64,000 bases of DNA from CBDHFQ01 sp965262565 (GCA_965262565.1 CBDHFQ010000038.1:124001-188000); one strand, 5' to 3'; shown: positions 1 to 10,100, numbered from the stretch's first letter. The notes: generated by a model from the letters alone, not told the origin. Translations and numbers: made by a program.

Positions 1-204
1 CAGCCTATTATCTTAGCAGCGAACCAGACCCAAACAGTAACTTTTACCATTGGCACCTCCACATTAGAACAAGTGAACACGGAAGGTAGATCTGTGCTAG
101 AAGCTGGAACCTTTAGAATCCATGTAGGAGGAACCTCTCCTATGGACGTCAATGAATCGCTAGGAAAGAATTTGCCATTATACATTGACTTAGAAGCGGA
201 GTAA
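1..204 (+). CDS. C-terminal end of a glycoside hydrolase family 3 beta-glucosidase-like enzyme (partial)
   Basis: The window opens inside a reading frame that runs from base 1 to a TAA at 202-204 and gives 67 residues. The piece has the look of the fibronectin-III-like domain that closes many GH3 beta-glucosidases: beta-strand-rich sequence, an 'EAGTFRIHVGG' strand (known GH3 tails have a similar 'pGeFevwvGgsS' strand) and an ending of alternating hydrophobic residues. The catalytic domains lie outside the window, so substrate and activity cannot be judged. The call rests on the pattern of this short tail only. Confidence 0.6.
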   Translation, partial: QPIILAANQTQTVTFTIGTSTLEQVNTEGRSVLEAGTFRIHVGGTSPMDVNESLGKNLPLYIDLEAE

Positions 205-295
205 TTTGCAGCTTATATTTAACCCATAAGTCATTTTCCATTCCTCCGAAAAATTACCGAACTTAGCTGGATAATTGCCTTTCCAAGACTAGGAT

Positions 296-3200
296 ATGAT
301 CAATGTTGAAGCAATAGAAGCCTTTCTCAGAAAACATAAACATTCTAAGCCCTACAAACGTGGACAAGTCATCTTCACAGATGAACCCATAGAAATTGTT
401 TTCATTGATCATGAAAAAGCTCAGGCTGAGTGTAAGGTTCCCAGCCAATCTGCTCCAAATCATTACTATACGGTCCGTTTATTTTTTCTGGACGAAGCCG
501 AAGATTTCAGTATTACTTGTGATTGTCCGTATAAAGCCTCGGAGTATTGTAAGCATTCCTTTGCTGCTTTGATGGAAATAAGCGACTACGTGACGAATAG
601 TTCAGGTAAAGAATTTCCTGATAAAAAAGGATATCTCGCTTCCGGGCAATTTAAACAGATGATAAATTCACGGCAAGTTAAGACACATAAAGTTCGGGAA
701 AACTTAAAAAATAATACTATAAATAATCCAAAACCTAAACCTGTTTATACTCTTCAGGCTACCTTCGCACAAGCCTTGCCAGCAAAACACTTAGCAGATC
801 ATACTGATTTTAAGCGAGAAACCCCCTGGTCAGCAGAATTACTGATAGATAGAATTATACATTTCGAACAAAAGGAACACGAATACTACGGCAAAATCAA
901 AGATTACTACAAAACCTACACGACTACGATTAAAATGGATCCTCAGCACAACCTGATTTGTTCCTGTAATTGTGGTCCAAGATCAGATGTTTTGTGTAGT
1001 CATGCCTATGCGCTCCTGATGTACCATGCCTCAAAAAAAGGGCTTTTAGGAGATGTATTATTTCCCATCCGAGATAACACTGCCATCATTGAGGAAAAAT
1101 TAAAAGAATATGGATATACCTTGGATGATCCCTGGAAAGAGGATTTCGAGCTAAAAGTCAGGAAGAATGGCATTGAGCTAATTCCCACCAAAAAAGGCAT
1201 TTCAAAAATCGGTGAATTTGCAGATTGGCAACAAGAAGTGAAGACTTTTTTTACTCCTCAATTAACCATTCCTTCCCAAACATTGAAACTAGCCCCATCT
1301 TCAGAGAATTTAGGGATTTTGTGGAGTGTGAGAAGTACTACTCATTCTATGATTAGCCTTTATTTGTTAAGTGGAAAGCGAAAGAAAGGGGGTGACCTAG
1401 GGGCACCTTTGAGAGTAATTGAAGACTTGGAAAGATTTCAGCCAAAACTGGATAAAAAATACCGATTCATTTTTGATAGCATGCAAGATCTTCATCCTAA
1501 TGAGTATCTATTTAAGCATAACATTATCCATGATGCTGATCCACCTTCAACACTGCTACATGCCTGTCAAGATGAATTTTACTATGATTTTTTATCTTTT
1601 ATAGATGAGCTGTGGGACGAAGAGCATTATTTCTTGTCGGGATCTGGAGGCAAGGGAAACATACTAACTAAACACATACAAAGAATTTATCCTCAACAAG
1701 AATCTCCCAAGATCTCTTTCCAATTTCAAAAAGGCGACACTCATTTCTCCCTGACCCCCATTATCGACATAAACCAACGATCCTATTCGCTCAAAGATTT
1801 TTCCATTATCGCTTTTGGAATTCTTCAAATAGCTGAGTTTGTTTATATCCTCTCTCCTAAAGACGCTAGAACATTATCTTTTTTTGAGGATAAAGAAGCC
1901 TATCTCATAAGGCATGAAGATGTAACTGCGTTCACTCGTACCTTTCTTATGCCTTTAGCTGAACAATATACGCTTGAGGTAAAAGGCGATCATATTCCCA
2001 TAGAAATCATAGAAGCCTCCGTCAAAAAAATAGTATATCTAAAGGAAATAGAGGATCATCTACTATTTATTCCTGCATTTCAGTATCATATTTCAGGCAA
2101 GAAAGATTTCTATAAAGAAACCAAACTGGATGGAGGGAAAAACTTATTCATTTCTGACGATAATACAGAGAAAAACTTTATTGCTCAAAGAGATGTGGAA
2201 TTGGAAGAAGAGACGAAGAAATGGTTCCAACAATTACATCCTAGTTTTGAAGACAATAGAAAACACTATTTCGCTATTCCTCTTAATGAAGTAATGAAAA
2301 AACATTGGTTTTTTAGCGTCTTTGAACAACTGAGAGAAAAGGAGTTCACGATTTTTGGCCTGAAGGAACTACAAAAAATTAAATATAACCCTTATAGACC
2401 TCAAGTAAGTATTAGAGCAGGAAGTGGAACAGATTGGTTTGATCTGAATATAGAAATATCATTCGGGGATCAGAGAGTTAATTTGAATGAAATAAAGAAA
2501 GCCTTAATGAAGCAGCAGGAATATGTGAAGTTAGGAGATGGGTCAATGGGTATATTACCTAAGGAGTGGCTAGAAAAATACAGCAGCATTTTCAAATTAG
2601 GCAAGATCAAAAAAAATCAGATTACCTTATCTCAGTTTCAAATAGGATTGATAGATGAATTGTATGAGGAGATTGACAATAATGAAGTACTATATAACCT
2701 AATTGAGAAACAAGTTCGCTTAAAATCATTTGAATCTATTGTCCATGTAGCTCCGCCTGAAGGGTTGAGAGCAGAGTTGAGAAATTATCAGAAGGAAGGA
2801 TTTAATTGGTTAAACTTCCTGGATGAATTTGGTTGGGGAGGATGTCTGGCTGACGATATGGGATTGGGAAAAACAATACAGGTATTAGCTCTTCTCATGA
2901 AAGTATCGAGAGAAAGTAAGGGTGCTACTCATCTCATTGTAGTTCCTAGCTCATTAGTGTTCAATTGGATTGAAGAAATAGACAAATTCTGCCCTACATA
3001 TACTTACCTCAATTACACCGGTAGTAATCGAGAAAAGAATACAGCATTATTTGAAGATTACCATCTGGTTATTACCACTTATGGCTTAGTTCGGTCAGAT
3101 ATCAAGCTACTCAAAGAATACCCCTTTCACTACATTGTATTAGATGAGTCGCAAGCCATAAAAAATCCTACTACTAAAATTGCCAAAGCGGTAAAATTGT

Positions 3201-4174
3201 TAACAGCGAAAAATAGGATTGTCATGACGGGAACGCCTGTCGAGAATAGTACATTTGATCTATTCTCCCAAATGGACTTCCTTAATCCTGGCATGTTGGG
3301 TAGTCTGGAAGCTTTTCGAGATCAGTTCGCTCACCCCATTGATAGGGATAATGATGAAGCTGCCTCTGTACAGCTGAGAAAGCTGGTGTATCCTTTCATC
3401 CTTTCTCGCAAGAAAGGACAGGTGGCCAAGGAATTACCAGAAAAAACGGAAATCACCCTTTATTGCGAAATGAAGAATGCCCAGCGAAAAGTGTATGAAT
3501 ACTATAAACAGAAGTATCGACAATTACTTACCGAAAAATTTGATGAAGAAGGATTCTCTAAATCCGGAGTGTATATCTTGCAAGGTTTGAATAAATTAAG
3601 GCAAGTGTGTAATTCTCCTGCCTTAGTCAGTGATCCAGAAGGAAGAGAAGTGGGTTTTACCGATCAATCTGCAAAACTGGACATGCTCATGGATCATCTG
3701 GAAGAGATCTTTTCCGAAGGTCATAAAGCATTGGTATTCTCATTTTTTACTGGTATGCTGGATATTATTGAATCAGCCCTTATAGAAAGAAAAGTTGATT
3801 CAGTTAAACTCACGGGCCAAAGTCGAAATCGGAAAGCCTTGGTAGAAACATTTAAATCAGATAGCAGTAAAAATGCCTTTTTGATTAGTTTAAAAGCAGG
3901 AGGATTTGGGTTGAACCTCACTGAAGCGAGTTATGTATTTTTGGTTGATCCCTGGTGGAATCCTGCAGTAGAACAGCAAGCCATAGATAGAACCCATAGA
4001 ATTGGTCAAACGCAACAAGTCTTTGCCTATAAGTTAATTTGCAAAAGCACCATCGAAGAGAAAATCCTGAAGTTACAGCAGAAGAAGAAAGTCCTGGCGG
4101 ATGATATTGTCCACACTGAAACAGGTTTGCTTAAAACACTTACTCAAGAAGATATTCAGGAGTTATTCAGTTGA
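296..4174 (+). CDS. SWIM zinc-finger SNF2-family helicase (HepA-like DNA-dependent ATPase)
   Basis: This 1292-residue protein has two SWIM zinc-binding motifs (CxC...CxH) near residues 74-88 and 221-236, a long middle region, then a SNF2 ATPase. The ATPase shows the Walker A 'DDMGLGKT' near residue 855, a DESQ box in place of DEAH, the 'MTGTPVEN' motif III region, and a C-terminal helicase half ending in 'DRTHRIGQ'. Such proteins remodel or translocate on nucleoprotein, and bacterial examples are linked to RNA polymerase recycling or repair. The specific role here is unknown. Most SWIM-SNF2 proteins carry one SWIM motif, so two is notable. The gene stands alone on the plus strand, and its last 12 bases overlap a decayed gene on the other strand. 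Confidence 0.9.
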   Translation: MINVEAIEAFLRKHKHSKPYKRGQVIFTDEPIEIVFIDHEKAQAECKVPSQSAPNHYYTVRLFFLDEAEDFSITCDCPYKASEYCKHSFAALMEISDYVTNSSGKEFPDKKGYLASGQFKQMINSRQVKTHKVRENLKNNTINNPKPKPVYTLQATFAQALPAKHLADHTDFKRETPWSAELLIDRIIHFEQKEHEYYGKIKDYYKTYTTTIKMDPQHNLICSCNCGPRSDVLCSHAYALLMYHASKKGLLGDVLFPIRDNTAIIEEKLKEYGYTLDDPWKEDFELKVRKNGIELIPTKKGISKIGEFADWQQEVKTFFTPQLTIPSQTLKLAPSSENLGILWSVRSTTHSMISLYLLSGKRKKGGDLGAPLRVIEDLERFQPKLDKKYRFIFDSMQDLHPNEYLFKHNIIHDADPPSTLLHACQDEFYYDFLSFIDELWDEEHYFLSGSGGKGNILTKHIQRIYPQQESPKISFQFQKGDTHFSLTPIIDINQRSYSLKDFSIIAFGILQIAEFVYILSPKDARTLSFFEDKEAYLIRHEDVTAFTRTFLMPLAEQYTLEVKGDHIPIEIIEASVKKIVYLKEIEDHLLFIPAFQYHISGKKDFYKETKLDGGKNLFISDDNTEKNFIAQRDVELEEETKKWFQQLHPSFEDNRKHYFAIPLNEVMKKHWFFSVFEQLREKEFTIFGLKELQKIKYNPYRPQVSIRAGSGTDWFDLNIEISFGDQRVNLNEIKKALMKQQEYVKLGDGSMGILPKEWLEKYSSIFKLGKIKKNQITLSQFQIGLIDELYEEIDNNEVLYNLIEKQVRLKSFESIVHVAPPEGLRAELRNYQKEGFNWLNFLDEFGWGGCLADDMGLGKTIQVLALLMKVSRESKGATHLIVVPSSLVFNWIEEIDKFCPTYTYLNYTGSNREKNTALFEDYHLVITTYGLVRSDIKLLKEYPFHYIVLDESQAIKNPTTKIAKAVKLLTAKNRIVMTGTPVENSTFDLFSQMDFLNPGMLGSLEAFRDQFAHPIDRDNDEAASVQLRKLVYPFILSRKKGQVAKELPEKTEITLYCEMKNAQRKVYEYYKQKYRQLLTEKFDEEGFSKSGVYILQGLNKLRQVCNSPALVSDPEGREVGFTDQSAKLDMLMDHLEEIFSEGHKALVFSFFTGMLDIIESALIERKVDSVKLTGQSRNRKALVETFKSDSSKNAFLISLKAGGFGLNLTEASYVFLVDPWWNPAVEQQAIDRTHRIGQTQQVFAYKLICKSTIEEKILKLQQKKKVLADDIVHTETGLLKTLTQEDIQELFS

Positions 4175-4291
4175 TAATGGGCCATTAAGTACTTTTCCAG
4201 CTTTCCAGCTTCCTCCCAAAGCTTGGATCAGATTAACTGCTTCCACAAGTAAGTTCTCTTATACATCTACCAGCTCTACTTGATTAAGCAA
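4163..4291 (-). pseudogene. Remnant of a TolC/OprM-type outer-membrane efflux protein (C-terminal fragment)
   Basis: Read on the minus strand, this stretch gives about 42 codons ending at a TAA (4163-4165). Its sequence includes 'ENLLVEAVNLIQALGGSW', which closely matches the closing helix of TolC/NodT-family efflux channels ('...ALGGGW' ending). An in-frame TAA at 4259-4261 interrupts it just before that segment, where the family usually has a Tyr. Upstream of about 4291 no related sequence is visible, and there is no room for the other 400 or so residues. I infer a deletion remnant of an RND-efflux outer-membrane gene. Confidence 0.6.
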
Positions 4292-4391
4292 AGCTGTTTA
4301 TTTAGACGCCTGAAGTGATTTTTAATTTTCCGACAGCTAAGTCTTTCGATACCACATAGATAAAACTGATTCAATTGATATAAATATAGAT

Positions 4392-4406
4392 CTAATTTAT
4401 AATTAG
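4392..4406. promoter_or_regulatory. Candidate LysR-type operator upstream of oxyR
   Basis: The 15-base inverted repeat CTAATT-TAT-AATTAG is a perfect 6+6 palindrome that contains the T-N11-A core typical of LysR-family binding sites. It ends 13 bases before the ATG of the LysR gene at 4420, a usual place for autoregulation. AT-rich palindromes also occur by chance, so this is a suggestion. Confidence 0.4.
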
Positions 4407-4419
4407 GTTATCTTGATCC

Positions 4420-5340
4420 ATGAATTTGCAGCAATTAGAGTATATATTATCTGTCAATGCTCACCGACATTTTGGTAGAGCTGCAGAAGCTTGTCATGTA
4501 ACTCAGCCAACCCTCAGTATGATGATCCAAAAATTAGAAGATGAGTTGGGTGTAAGAATATTTGACCGTAGTCAGCATCCTGTAAAACCTACAGATATTG
4601 GATCTATGGTAATTAATCAAAGTCGGAACATTCTAAAAGAAGTTCAAAATTTGAAGGATCTGATTATTAATGAACAGGAAACGATGACAGGAGTACTTCA
4701 AGTAGGCATCATTCCAACCTTGGCCCCCTACTTATTGCCTCTTTTCGTCAAAGCTTTCTTGGAAAAGTATACAGAGATTCATCTTAACATTAAAGAAATA
4801 GTTACTGATAAGCTAATAGAAAAGTTGTTATCCAGAGAAGTCGATATTGGCATATTTGTCCCAGTAATAGAATCCGCTTCCCTTCATTCATCTACCTTAT
4901 TCTATGAAGAATTCTATGTGTATTCTTCTCAATTCTATACGAAGGAATATATTCTGCCGAAAGATATAGATCCAGATAGACTTTGGCTGCTGGAAGAAGG
5001 TCATTGCTTTCGCTCTCAGACATTGAATCTGTGTGAACTACAACGAATGAAGGATGGTAGATTAAAATATGAAGCTGGTAGTTTGGAAACACTTAAGAAT
5101 CTGGTGGATTATTATGACGGCATCACTTTATTGCCTGAATTAGCTACCTTCACACTTTCATTAGAACAATCTAATGACCTTAAGCGATTTAAATCTCCTG
5201 CACCGGTTAGAGAGGTTTGCTTATTTACGCATAAGGATTTTCTTAAAAAAAGAATGCTTAAAGCATTGAAGGAAGAAATATTACTGCATATTCCTGATAA
5301 AGTCAAAAACAAAGATCAATTTCAGTTGGTCGATATCTAA
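4420..5340 (+). CDS. oxyR: OxyR-type hydrogen peroxide-sensing LysR-family regulator
   Basis: The 306-residue protein has an N-terminal winged helix-turn-helix (residues 1-60, 'FGRAAEACHVTQPTLS') and a LysR effector domain from about residue 90. The decisive point is the 'GHCFRSQTLNLC' segment: Cys196 and Cys205 sit nine residues apart in the same context as the redox pair Cys199/Cys208 of E. coli OxyR. Peroxide would form a disulfide here and switch the protein to an activator. Its targets are not visible next to it: downstream it meets nth tail to tail. The ATG at 4420 fits the family's usual N-terminus. Confidence 0.88.
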   Translation: MNLQQLEYILSVNAHRHFGRAAEACHVTQPTLSMMIQKLEDELGVRIFDRSQHPVKPTDIGSMVINQSRNILKEVQNLKDLIINEQETMTGVLQVGIIPTLAPYLLPLFVKAFLEKYTEIHLNIKEIVTDKLIEKLLSREVDIGIFVPVIESASLHSSTLFYEEFYVYSSQFYTKEYILPKDIDPDRLWLLEEGHCFRSQTLNLCELQRMKDGRLKYEAGSLETLKNLVDYYDGITLLPELATFTLSLEQSNDLKRFKSPAPVREVCLFTHKDFLKKRMLKALKEEILLHIPDKVKNKDQFQLVDI

Positions 5341-5341
5341 A

Positions 5342-6013
5342 CTAAGCAGAAGCTTTTCTGGCTTGCTTATTATCAAATTCCTGAAACATGCTCTTTCTCC
5401 CTATCTGACTACAGATGGGGCATTCATATGGGTTATGGCCTCTCGCAGGACAATACTCTCTTCCAAAAAAGATAATTTGAAGGTGAAGTGTATTCCATTT
5501 TATCATTGGAAAGAGTCTCTTGGCATCTTTCTCAGTTTGATCCACATTTTTTCCGTTAGACAAAGTCCAACGATTCATTAACCTATGAATATGAGTATCA
5601 ACAGGGAAAGCAGGATGTCCAAATGCTTGAGACATCACCACTGAAGCAGTTTTATGTCCCACTCCAGGTAATTCTTCTAAAGCTTCAAAATTTGCAGGGA
5701 CCTCTCCATTATATTTTTCAACGAGGATATTAGATAGTTCAGAAATAGCTTTGGATTTCCTTGGAGAAAGTCCACAAGGCCTAATGATCTTTTTGATTTC
5801 TTCTACTGGAACCTTAGCCATTTTGAAGGGGTTATCAGCTAAAGCAAACAAGTCTGGAGTTACAATATTTACTCTAGCATCAGTACACTGAGCAGAAAGT
5901 AACACGGCAACAAGCAGGGTATATGGATCTACATGATCAAGCGGAATCGGTACTTCAGGAAATAAGCTCTCTAGTGTAGAAACAACAAATTTTACCTTCT
6001 CCACTTTCTTCAT
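5342..6013 (-). CDS. nth: Endonuclease III (DNA glycosylase/AP lyase)
   Basis: This 223-residue enzyme removes oxidised pyrimidines and cuts the abasic site in base excision repair. The helix-hairpin-helix 'LPGVGHKTA' carries the catalytic Lys121, and 'PVDTHIHR' carries the catalytic Asp139. The C-terminal cluster region is unusual: only three cysteines are present (C188, C198, C201, spaced Cx9Cx2C), where the classic [4Fe-4S] loop is Cx6Cx2Cx5C. The cluster may be altered or absent. The gene is the last of a minus-strand block ileS - dksA-like - lspA - nth and starts 2 bases after lspA ends. It faces oxyR tail to tail with a 1-base gap. Confidence 0.93.
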   Translation of the reverse strand: MKKVEKVKFVVSTLESLFPEVPIPLDHVDPYTLLVAVLLSAQCTDARVNIVTPDLFALADNPFKMAKVPVEEIKKIIRPCGLSPRKSKAISELSNILVEKYNGEVPANFEALEELPGVGHKTASVVMSQAFGHPAFPVDTHIHRLMNRWTLSNGKNVDQTEKDAKRLFPMIKWNTLHLQIIFFGREYCPARGHNPYECPICSQIGRKSMFQEFDNKQARKASA

Positions 6014-6015
6014 AT

Positions 6016-6702
6016 TTAGGATGTTTCATTGGGAAGAATAGCTGAAGAAGAGGATTTGGTTGAGCTAGAGCTTCCGCTTTCAACAGTAGGAGAAGCCTTA
6101 GCTTTTTCGTCCATTTTAAAAAATTTCCCTTGAAAGAATAATATTACAACAATTCCAACAGAAATAGCCGAGTCTGCTATGTTGAATATTGGCCAGAGAG
6201 AATACCAGGTTCCTCCTGCAAAGGGAATCCAGCCAGGTAAATATCCTCTCCAAATATCAAAATAAAACATATCTACTACCCTTCCGTGAAATAACCCTCC
6301 TTCATAGCTATTTATAGATTCAAAAATAACTCCATAGAAGGTCCTATCGATAATATTACCCATAGCTCCTCCAAAAATTAAGGCCACAAAAAAAGGTAGG
6401 GGAGATTTATGGCTGGACATTTTATACAATACATATCCAATAGCAATGACCGCCACAATGGAAAAAAGAGATAAGATGAGCTTACTTGTTTCGGGGCTTA
6501 CAGAAATACCTACAGCACTTAACAAATGACCTACGGTAAGACCAAATGCTGCTCCCTTGTTTTCTATAAAATGGATTTTGAAGAGGTCTCCAATTACCGG
6601 AATTTCCTCTCCTAGTTCCATATTTAACTTAACGATAAGCTTCGTTATCTGGTCGACAAGGATTACGACCAATGCGATCAAAAAATATTTTTTAACTTTC
6701 AA
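6016..6702 (-). CDS. lspA: Lipoprotein signal peptidase (signal peptidase II)
   Basis: This 228-residue inner-membrane aspartyl protease cleaves prolipoproteins before the lipid-bearing Cys. Membrane segments are visible near residues 6-24, 76-94 and 104-120 and around 175-192. Family motifs are present: 'DQITK', 'ENKGAAFG', 'GNIIDR', and the two catalytic aspartates Asp144 ('VVDMFYFD') and Asp177 ('FNIADSAI'). It is longer than E. coli LspA (164 aa) because of an insertion between residues 120 and 170 and a Ser-rich tail, both common in Bacteroidota. It sits between the dksA-like gene (15-base gap) and nth. Confidence 0.96.
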   Translation of the reverse strand: MKVKKYFLIALVVILVDQITKLIVKLNMELGEEIPVIGDLFKIHFIENKGAAFGLTVGHLLSAVGISVSPETSKLILSLFSIVAVIAIGYVLYKMSSHKSPLPFFVALIFGGAMGNIIDRTFYGVIFESINSYEGGLFHGRVVDMFYFDIWRGYLPGWIPFAGGTWYSLWPIFNIADSAISVGIVVILFFQGKFFKMDEKAKASPTVESGSSSSTKSSSSAILPNETS

Positions 6703-6717
6703 GACACCATTAATTTC

Positions 6718-7122
6718 TTATCTCCTAGACAATCTTTGCTGCTGCTGCTGATTCTGTTGAATTTTAGCTTCAACAGTCGTTGTAGCATGTGGAACGACTC
6801 TCAAGCGTTCCTTAGGAATTAAATCACCTGTAATTCTACAGATTCCATATGTTCCATTTTCTATACGGATCAAAGCCTTTTCAAGTTTGTCTGTAAATTT
6901 AGCTTGACGGGCCATTAGTATTTCTACTTGTTCCTTTTCACGACTTTCATTACCATATTCTGTAAAATTAAAACTATCTGCAGAATTTCCACTAAATGCT
7001 TTCAAACTTTCTGCAAGTCGTTTATGCTCTGCTCTCGATTCCTGAAGCTTAGCTTCTATGATGTCGCGAAACTCCTTCAATTCTGACTTACCATAGAATC
7101 GCTTACTTTTTCCTTGATCCAT
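6718..7122 (-). CDS. DksA/TraR-family regulator with a degenerate zinc finger
   Basis: The 134-residue protein has a helical N-terminal two-thirds (coiled coil about residues 15-88) and a C-terminal 'GTYGICRITGDLIPKERL' block typical of the DksA/TraR family. These proteins enter the RNA polymerase secondary channel and modulate transcription with ppGpp. Only one cysteine (Cys95) remains where classic DksA has a four-cysteine zinc site; the other positions are Thr or His. The C-terminus is Gln-rich (a CTG run in the DNA). It lies 8 bases after ileS and 15 before lspA, an order often seen in Bacteroidota. Confidence 0.85.
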   Translation of the reverse strand: MDQGKSKRFYGKSELKEFRDIIEAKLQESRAEHKRLAESLKAFSGNSADSFNFTEYGNESREKEQVEILMARQAKFTDKLEKALIRIENGTYGICRITGDLIPKERLRVVPHATTTVEAKIQQNQQQQQRLSRR

Positions 7123-7130
7123 AATTATGG

Positions 7131-10100
7131 TTATTTACTTAGAGTTGATAATAAGATTGTACCTGAATACCCGTTAATAGCAATTGGTTCTTCTTTTTGA
7201 AGTTCTGATACTATTTGAAGGTCATCTGTGAGCGTCTCCTTACAAATATACTCGCGAAAATTATTTATTGCCTCATTCCATGATTCATTGGAAGAGATCT
7301 TTATTGTAATTTTGTCCATCACATCAAAGCCTTTATCTTTTCTCATTCTTTGGATCAAGCTTACTAGCTCTCTGGCTGTTCCTTCCTGTGTTAATTCATC
7401 CGTAAGTGTCAGATCCAATGCAACAGTATGAACTCCGTCTGTAGCTACAGCCCAACCTGGTATATCTTCACTAAAAATATCTACATCTTCTAAGGTGATA
7501 TGAAAGGGCTCATCATCTATCCTAAGGGTCGTTTCCCCACTTTTCTCAAGAGCTCTGATATCCCCTTGGGAAAGTTTAGAAAGTGCTGGGCCTATCTTCT
7601 TTATCATCTTTCCCACCTTAGGTCCTAATACGCGAAAGTTAGGTTTGATCTTTTTTACAAGAATCTCATTTTCTTCGGTGATATAGGTAATCTCCTTGAC
7701 ATTTACTTCCTGTGCAACTAATTCCCTAATTCTATCCATTCTTCCTTCCATTCCATCTCCCTGTATAACCACCAATGCTTTCGCTAAAGGCTGCCTTACA
7801 TTAAATTTTTCTTGTTTACGAATCCTGTTAATAAGCGTTCTTAATCGCTGCGCCATTTCCATCGAAGCCTCAAGCTCAGGATTGATTTGCGCTCTCTTAA
7901 CCTCAGGAAATTTTTCTACATGAACACTGACTAATCCATTATCTCCCATCAAATCCTGATAAAGCCACTCCGAATAAAAAGGAGCAAAAGGACTCATTAA
8001 TATACTAACTTGCTTTAAACATGTATGTAAAGTAGTAAAAGCACTTATTTCTCCGTCCCAAAAACGTCTTCTCGATAAGCGCACAAACCAGTTTGACAAT
8101 TGATCTACAAAATCATCTATCGCTCTTATGGCTTTAGTCGGTTCATAATCATCCATAAATGTCTGAACATTTTCCACCAAAGTATTTAATAACGAGAGAA
8201 TCCAATGATCCAATTCCGAAAAATTTTCCTTTGAAGATTCTTCAACATCAGTGTGATAGAATTTACTGATATTTCCGTATAAGGCAAAAAAGCTATAGGT
8301 ATTAAATAATGTACCAAAGAATCGTTTCCTTACTTTATCTACCTCTTCCAAATCAAACCTAAGATTTTCCCAGGGAGGTGTATTCCCAATCATATACCAT
8401 CTGGTAGCATCCGCTCCGTATGTTCCTATGGTTTCAAAAGGATCTACAACATTTCCCAGCCGTTTGGACATCTTCTTTCCATCTTTATCCAGCAGTAAGC
8501 CGGTAGATATGACATTTTTAAATGCAATACTACCTTCTAGCATTACTGCAATAGCATGAAGACTAAAAAACCAGCCTCTTGTCTGATCCACTCCTTCTGA
8601 AATAAAATCTGCTGGAAAGTTTCTTTGGAATATTTCTTGGTTTTCAAAAGGATAATGCCATTGTGCATATGGCATAGATCCAGAGTCAAACCATACATCT
8701 ATTAAATCAGGCTCTCTTAGCATAGGTTTCCCTGAGGAACTTACTAACGTCAACTCATCCATTCCTGGCTTATGCAAATCCACTTTCTCTACATCAAAAA
8801 AGGAATCCATCACTTCTTTAGTCATTACTCCTGCCTCCACTGCTTTTTCTGCCTCCCACCTTAATTCCTCTATAGAACCTATACATTTCTGTTCAGAGAA
8901 ATCCTCTGTGGACCAAATAGGAAGTGGTACTCCCCAATACCTCGATCGGGATAAATTCCAATCCACCAAATTCTCAAGCCAATTACCAAATCTCCCGGTA
9001 CCTGTAGATTCAGGCTTCCAGTTAATGGTGTTATTTAATGCAATTAGCTGATCTTTGACTGAGGTAGTACGAATAAACCAACTGTCCAAAGGATAGTACA
9101 ATACAGGTCTATCTGTTCTCCAACAGTGAGGATAACTATGCTCGTACTTTTCGACTTTGAATGCTTTATTTTCTTTTTTGAGTTTTATGGTAATATCCAC
9201 ATCGACAGACCTTTTTTCCTCTTGCCCATAATCCTTCACATATCTCCCTGCAAAATCGGTTACTTCTTTGACAAACCTTCCCTGCCTATCTACCAGAGGC
9301 ATATCATTCCCTTGTTCATCTTTTACCAGAAGTGCAGGAATATTATTTTGCTGAGCGACCCTGAAGTCATCTGCACCAAAAGTAGGGGCAATATGGACAA
9401 TTCCAGTTCCGTCTTCTGTAGAAACAAAATCACCTGGAATCACTCTGAAAGCAGAACCTTCTGGCTGAACATATGATAATAGTTGCTCATATTCCATTCC
9501 AACCAGATCAGCTCCTCTCACTTCGTCAAGTATTTCTTGATAAAATAATGGCTTATCTCCGGGTTGGAAGTCATTAGGATCTAATGACTCTTTTTGATCT
9601 GAGAAATATTTACCAAATAAATCTTTAGCCAGAATTACATTCGTTGGTTCCTGTGTATAGCGATTCATGGTCTTCACTTTCACATAAGTGATATTATTCC
9701 CTACAGCCAGCGCTGTATTGGAAGGCAGAGTCCATGGAGTAGTGGTCCAGGCTAGAAAATAATCATTTTCGGTTCCTTTTATCTTAAACTGAGCTACAGC
9801 AGAAGTATCCTTTATCTCTCTGTATGCACCAGGTTGGTTTAATTCATGTGAACTTAATCCAGTTCCTGCAGCCGGAGAATAAGGTTGTATAGTAAAGCCT
9901 TTATAAAGTAATCCCTTATCGAATAACCTCTTCAAAAGATTCCAAACGGACTCCATATAATCCGTAGTAAAGGTAATATAAGGGTTATCCAAGTCCACCC
10001 AATACCCCATTTTTATCGTCAAATCATCCCAGATTTCCTTAAAGCGAAGGACGTCCTTTCTACATTCTTCGTTGTATTCCCTTACACTAATCTTTTTTCC

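Noticed and set aside
6738..6760. CTG/CAG trinucleotide run as a repeat element
   Set aside because: It simply encodes the Gln-rich tail of the DksA-like protein, which is in frame and short.
9126..9476. A 116-codon plus-strand frame inside ileS
   Set aside because: Antisense shadow of the editing domain of ileS; no start signal or family pattern.
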